In this document: piece by piece, positions 58,951 to 64,000 of the stretch
How the letters are laid out: each line of letters opens with the position of its first letter
Position numbering within the stretch: the first letter of the stretch is position 1
DNA from: Balanoglossus misakiensis
Taxonomy: Eukaryota > Hemichordata
DNA: 64,000 bases
Assembly (NCBI GenBank): GCA_040954595.2
Contig: CM082582.2
Location: 1,612,001-1,676,000, forward strand
Direction of reading: 5' to 3'
Notes under the pieces: generated by a model
What the model was told of the DNA's origin: nothing
What the model saw: the letters and a program-made list of their open reading frames with translations, nothing else
Databases searched by the model: none
Program-made: the position numbers and the translations under genes

Positions 58951-61900
58951 AATCATGGGTGAAAATCATTAATAAATGACAAATTTTCGACTTTGCAAAA
59001 TCTCAAAATTTCGTCGATTTTTGAAAAAAATCATGAGTTTGTTGATTTTTAAAAAAAAACATTGGTGAAAATCATCAAAAAATTACAAATTTTCGACTTT
59101 GCAAAATCTCAAAATTTTGTCGATTTTTGAAAAAAAATCATGGGTGAAAATCATCAAAAAATGACAAATTTTCGACTTTGCAAAATCTCAAAATTTCGTC
59201 GATTTTTGAGAAAAATCATGGGTGAAAATCATCAAAAAATGACAAATTTTCGACTTTGCAAAATCTCAAAATTTTGTCGATTTTTGAAAAAAAATCATGG
59301 GTTCGTTGATTTTTGAAAAAAAACATGGGTGAAAATCATCAAAAAATTACAAATTTTCGAATTTGCATAATCTCAAAATTTCGTCGATTTTTGAAAATAA
59401 AAACGGGTGAAAATCATCAAAAAATTACAAATTTTTGTTTTTGCAAAATCTCAAAATTTCGTCGACTTTTGAAAAAAATCATGGGTGAAAATCATCAAAA
59501 AATGACAAATTTTCGTCTTTGCTAAATCTAAAAATTTTGTCGATTTTTGAAAAAAATCATGGGTGAAAATCATCAAAAAATGACAAATTTTCGACTTTGC
59601 AAAATCTCAAATTTCGTCGTTTTTTGAAAAAAATCATTGGTGAAAATCATCAAAAAATGACAAATTTTCGACTTTGCAAAATCTAAAAATTTTGACGATT
59701 TTTGAAAAAAATCATGGGTAAAAATAATCAAAAAATGACAAATTTTCGACTTTGCAAAATCTCAAAATTTTGTCGGTTTTTGAAAAAAGAAATCATGGGT
59801 GAAAATCATCAAAAAATGAAAAATTTTCGACTTTGCAAAATCTCAAAATTTCGTCGATTTTTGAAAAAAATCATGGGTGAAAATCATCAAAAAATGACAA
59901 ATTTTCGACTTTGCAAAATCTCAAAATTTCGTCGATTTTTGAAAAAAATCATGGGTTCGTTCAATTTTGAAAAAAAACATGGGTGACAATCATCAAAAAA
60001 TTACAAATTTTCGACTTTGCAAAATCTCAACATTTTGTCGATTTTTGAAAAAAAATCATGGGTGAAAATCATTAATAAATGACAAATTTTCGACTTTGCA
60101 AAATCTCAAAATTTCGTCGATTTTTGAAAAAAAATTATGGGTTCGTTGATTTTTGAAAAAAAACATGGGTGAAAATCATCAAAAAATGACAAATTTTCGA
60201 CTTTGCAAAATCTCAAAATTTCGTCGATTTTTGACAAAAATCATGGGTGAAAATCATCAAAAAATGACAAATTTTCGACTTTGCAAAATCTCAAAATTTC
60301 GTCGATTTTTGAAAAAAATCATGGGTTCGTTGATTTTTGAAAAAAAACATGGGTGAAAATCATCAAAAAATTACAAATTTTCGTCTTTGCAAAATCTCAA
60401 AATTTCGTCGATTTTTGTAAAAAATCATGGGTGAAAATCATCAAAAAATGACAAATTTTCGACTTTGCAAAATCTCAAAATTTCGTACATTTTAAAAAAA
60501 AAATCATGGGTGAAATTCATCAAAAAATGACAAATTTTCGTCTTTGCAAAATCTCAAAGTTTCGTACATTTTTAAAAAAAAATCATGGGTGAAATTCATC
60601 AAAAAATGACAAATTTTCGTCTTTGCAAAATCTCAAAATTTCGCCGATTTTTGAAAAAAACAATCATGGTGAAAATCATAAAAAAATGACAAGTTTTCGA
60701 CTTTGCAAAATCTCAAAATGTTGTCAATTTTTGAAAAAAATCATGGGTTCGTTGATTTTTAAAAAAAAACTGGTGAAAATCATCAAAAAATTACAAATTT
60801 TCGACTTTGCAAAATCTCAAAATTTTGTCGATTTTTGTAAAAAAAACATGGGTGAAAATCATTAAGAAATGACAAATTTTCGACTTTGCAAAATCTCAAA
60901 ATTTCGTCGATTTTTGAAAAAAAAATCATGGGTTCGTTCAATTTTTGAAAAAAAACATGGGTGAAAATCATCAAAAAGTTACAAATTTTCGACTTTGCAA
61001 AATCTCAAAATTTTGTCGATTTTTGAAAAAAAATCATGGGTGAAAATCATTAATAAATGACAAATTTTCGACTTTGCAAAATCTCAAAATTTCGTCGATT
61101 TTTGAAAAAAAAATCATGGGTGAAAATCATCAAAAAATGACAAATTTTCGACTTTGCAAAATCTCAAAATGTTGTCAATTTTTGAAAAAAATCATGAGTT
61201 TGTTGATTTTTAAAAAAAAACATTGGTGAAAATCATCAAAAAATTACAAATTTTCGACTTTGCAAAATCTCAAAATTTTGTCGATTTTTGAAAAAAAAAC
61301 ATGGGTGAAAATAATTAAAAAATGCCAAATTTTCGACTTTGCAAAATCTCAAAATTTCGTCGATTTTTAAAAAAAAATTATGGGTTCGTTGATTTTTGAA
61401 AAAAAAAACATGGGTGAAAATCATCAAAAAATGTCAAATTTTTGACTTTGCAAAATCTCAAAATTTTGTCGATTTTTGTAAAAAATCACGGGTGAAAATC
61501 ATCAAAAAATGACAAATTTTTGTCTTTGCAAAATCTCAAAATTTCGTCGACTTTTGAAAAAAATCATGGGTGAAAATCATCAAAAAATTACAAATTTTCG
61601 TCTTTGCAAAATCTCAAAATTTTGTCGATTTTTGAAAAAAATCACGGGTGAAAATCATCAAAAAATGACAAATTTTCGACTTTGCAAAATCTCAAAATTT
61701 CGTACATTTTTGAAAAAAAATCATGGGTGAAAATCATCAAAAAATGACAAATTTTCGTCTTTGCAAAATCTCAAAATTTCGTCGATTTTTAAAAAAAAAT
61801 CATGGTGAAAATCATCAAAAAATGACAAATTTTCGACTTTGCAAAATCTCAAAATGTTGTCAATTTTTGAAAAAAATCATGAGTTTGTTGATTTTAAAAA

Positions 61901-64000
61901 AAAAACATTGGTGAAAATCATCAAAAAATTACAAATTTTCGACTTTGCAAAATCTCAAAATTTTGTCGATTTTTGAAAAAAAAACATGGGTGAAAATAAT
62001 TAAAAAATGCCAAATTTTCGACTTTGCAAAATCTCAAAATTTCGTCGATTTTTAAAAAAAAATTATGGGTTCGTTGATTTTTGAAAAAAAAAAAACATGG
62101 GTGAAAATCATTAATAAATGACAAATTTTCGACTTTGCAAAATCTCAAAATTTCGTCGATTTTTGAAAAAAAATTATGGGTTCGTTGATTTTTGAAAAAA
62201 AACATGGGTGAAAATCATCAAAAAATGACAAATTTTCGACTTTGCAAAATCTCAAAATTTCGTCGATTTTTGACAAAAATCATGGGTGAAAATCATCAAA
62301 AAATGACAAATTTTCGACTTTGCAAAATCTCAAAATTTCGTCGATTTTTGAAAAAAATCATGGGTTCGTTCAATTTTGAAAAAAAACATGGGTGAAAATC
62401 ATCAAAAAATTACAAATTTTCGACTTTGCAAAATCTCAAAATTTTGTCGATTTTTGAAAAAAAATCATGGGTTCGTTGATTTTTGAAAAAAAACATGGGT
62501 GAAAATCATCAAAAAATTACAAATTTTCGTCTTTGCAAAATCTCAAAATTTCGTCGATTTTTGTAAAAAATCATGGGTGAAAATCATCAAAAAATGACAA
62601 ATTTTCGACTTTGCAAAATCTCAAAATTTCGTACATTTTAAAAAAAAAATCATGGGTGAAATTCATCAAAAAATGACAAATTTTCGTCTTTGCAAAATCT
62701 CAAAATTTCGTACATTTTTAAAAAAAAATCATGGGTGAAATTCATCAAAAAATGACAAATTTTCGTCTTTGCAAAATCTCAAAATTTCGCCGATTTTTGA
62801 AAAAAACAATCATGGTGAAAATCATAAAAAAATGACAAATTTTCGACTTTGCAAAATCTCAAAATGTTGTCAATTTTTGAAAAAAATCATGGGTTCGTTG
62901 ATTTTTAAAAAAAAACATTGGTGAAAATCATCAAAAAATTACAAATTTTCGACTTTGCAAAATCTCAAAATTTTGTCGATTTTTGTAAAAAAAACATGGG
63001 TGAAAATCATTAAGAAATGACAAATTTTCGACTTTGCAAAATCTCAAAATTTCGTCGATTTTTGAAAAAAAAATCATGGGTTCGTTCAATTTTTGAAAAA
63101 AAACATGGGTGAAAATCATCAAAAAGTTACAAATTTTCGACTTTGCAAAATCTCAAAATTTTGTCGATTTTTGAAAAAAAATCATGGGTGAAAATCATTA
63201 ATAAATGACAAATTTTCGACTTTGCAAAATCTCAAAATTTCGTCGATTTTTGAAAAAAAAATCATGGGTGAAAATCATCAAAAAATGACAAATTTTCGAC
63301 TTTGCAAAATCTCAAAATGTTGTCAATTTTTGAAAAAAATCATGAGTTTGTTGATTTTTAAAAAAAAACATTGGTGAAAATCATCAAAAAATTACAAATT
63401 TTCGACTTTGCAAAATCTCAAAATTTTGTCGATTTTTGAAAAAAAAACATGGGTGAAAATAATTAAAAAATGCCAAATTTTCGACTTTGCAAAATCTCAA
63501 AATTTCGTCGATTTTTTAAAAAAAATTATGGGTTCGTTGATTTTTGAAAAAAAAAACATGGGTGAAAATCATCAAAAAATGTCAAATTTTTGACTTTGCA
63601 AAATCTCAAAATTTTGTCGATTTTTGAAAAAAATCACGGGTGAAAATCATCAAAAAATGACAAATTTTTGTCTTTGCAAAATCTCAAAATTTCGTCGACT
63701 TTTGAAAAAAATCATGGGTGAAAATCATCAAAAAATTACAAATTTTCGTCTTTGCAAAATCTCAAAATTTTGTCGATTTTTGAAAAAAATCACGGGTGAA
63801 AATCATCAAAAAATGACAAATTTTCGACTTTGCAAAATCTCAAAATTTCGTACATTTTTGAAAAAAAATCATGGGTGAAAATCATCAAAAAATGACAAAT
63901 TTTCGTCTTTGCAAAATCTCAAAATTTCGTCGATTTTTAAAAAAAAATCATGGTGAAAATCATCAAAAAATGACAAATTTTCGACTTTGCAAAATCTCAA

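Larger units (their letters stand above)
33250..64000 (+). repeat. 78-bp satellite array, second orientation
   Basis: The same 78-bp unit on the plus strand, about 30.7 kb to the window end. A frequent variant carries 26-28 extra bases (TTCGTTGATTTTTGAAAAAA and ACATGGG), a partial duplication of the unit giving about 105 bp. The variant order is itself repeated: the pattern at 36961 recurs at 38799 and 41092 (shifts 1838 and 2293), and a block at about 52.7-55.1 kb recurs 3800 bp downstream. Frames on both strands are repeat by-products. Confidence 0.96.

Noticed and set aside
33174-64000. Many basic-protein ORFs such as MGENHQKMTNFRLCKISKFR
   Set aside because: Translation of the 78-bp satellite; the same unit is open in other frames and on the other strand, with no promoter, splice or domain signal.
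27332-64000. CRISPR-like array of regularly spaced repeats
   Set aside because: Units are directly joined with no unique spacers, in an animal genome, and the period is the full 78 bp.

Overview
This is animal nuclear DNA, not bacterial, viral or organellar. The evidence is short coding exons with GT/AG borders and phase-consistent extracellular domains, dense dispersed elements in every intron, a LINE-type reverse transcriptase, and two tandem satellites. The mix of C-type lectin, CUB and calcium-binding EGF modules, the TTTTCGCG-type and TTAA-flanked short elements, and a poly-(GACGGAC) repeat end suggest a marine invertebrate, perhaps a deuterostome such as a lancelet, hemichordate or echinoderm. 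I cannot name the species from the sequence.

Layout. 1-2968: minisatellite of about 35 units of 74 or 90 bp, running off the left edge. 3.8-21.3 kb: one mosaic gene on the minus strand, read from high to low coordinates. A C-type lectin-like domain is split over four exons (21277 to 14088), followed by three CUB domains of two exons each (11472 to 5826), a possible 18-codon exon (5089-5036), and two EGF exons (4657-4529, 4007-3822). Exon phases mostly fit. The true start is not found upstream of 21277 and the 3' end is not found below 3822. A possible signal-peptide exon (12831-12724) lies inside the gene. Two defects suggest decay, a rare allele or assembly error: an in-frame TGA at a CUB2 tryptophan position, and a 2-nt phase conflict in CUB1, where the exon end lies within a 47-bp repeat that has an inverted copy in a lectin intron.

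The introns hold several families of short inverted-repeat elements. They include a long fold-back TTAA family (four copies), two shorter TTAA families, a TA-flanked TTTTCGCG family and several single palindromes. 23.3-26.4 kb: a 5'-truncated LINE whose ORF has several nonsense codons but no frameshift, interrupted by a 795-bp TTAA-flanked element with 125-bp inverted repeats. 26.77-27.33 kb: degenerate repeats of about 240-255 bp.

27.33-64 kb: an AT-rich 78-bp satellite array continuing past the right edge. It changes orientation near 33.25 kb, carries a divergent 88-bp subfamily on the left side of the switch, and contains long nearly identical higher-order blocks. All open frames in both satellites follow from unit lengths divisible by three and are not annotated as genes. 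I found no RNA gene, CRISPR array or recognisable multi-gene system.
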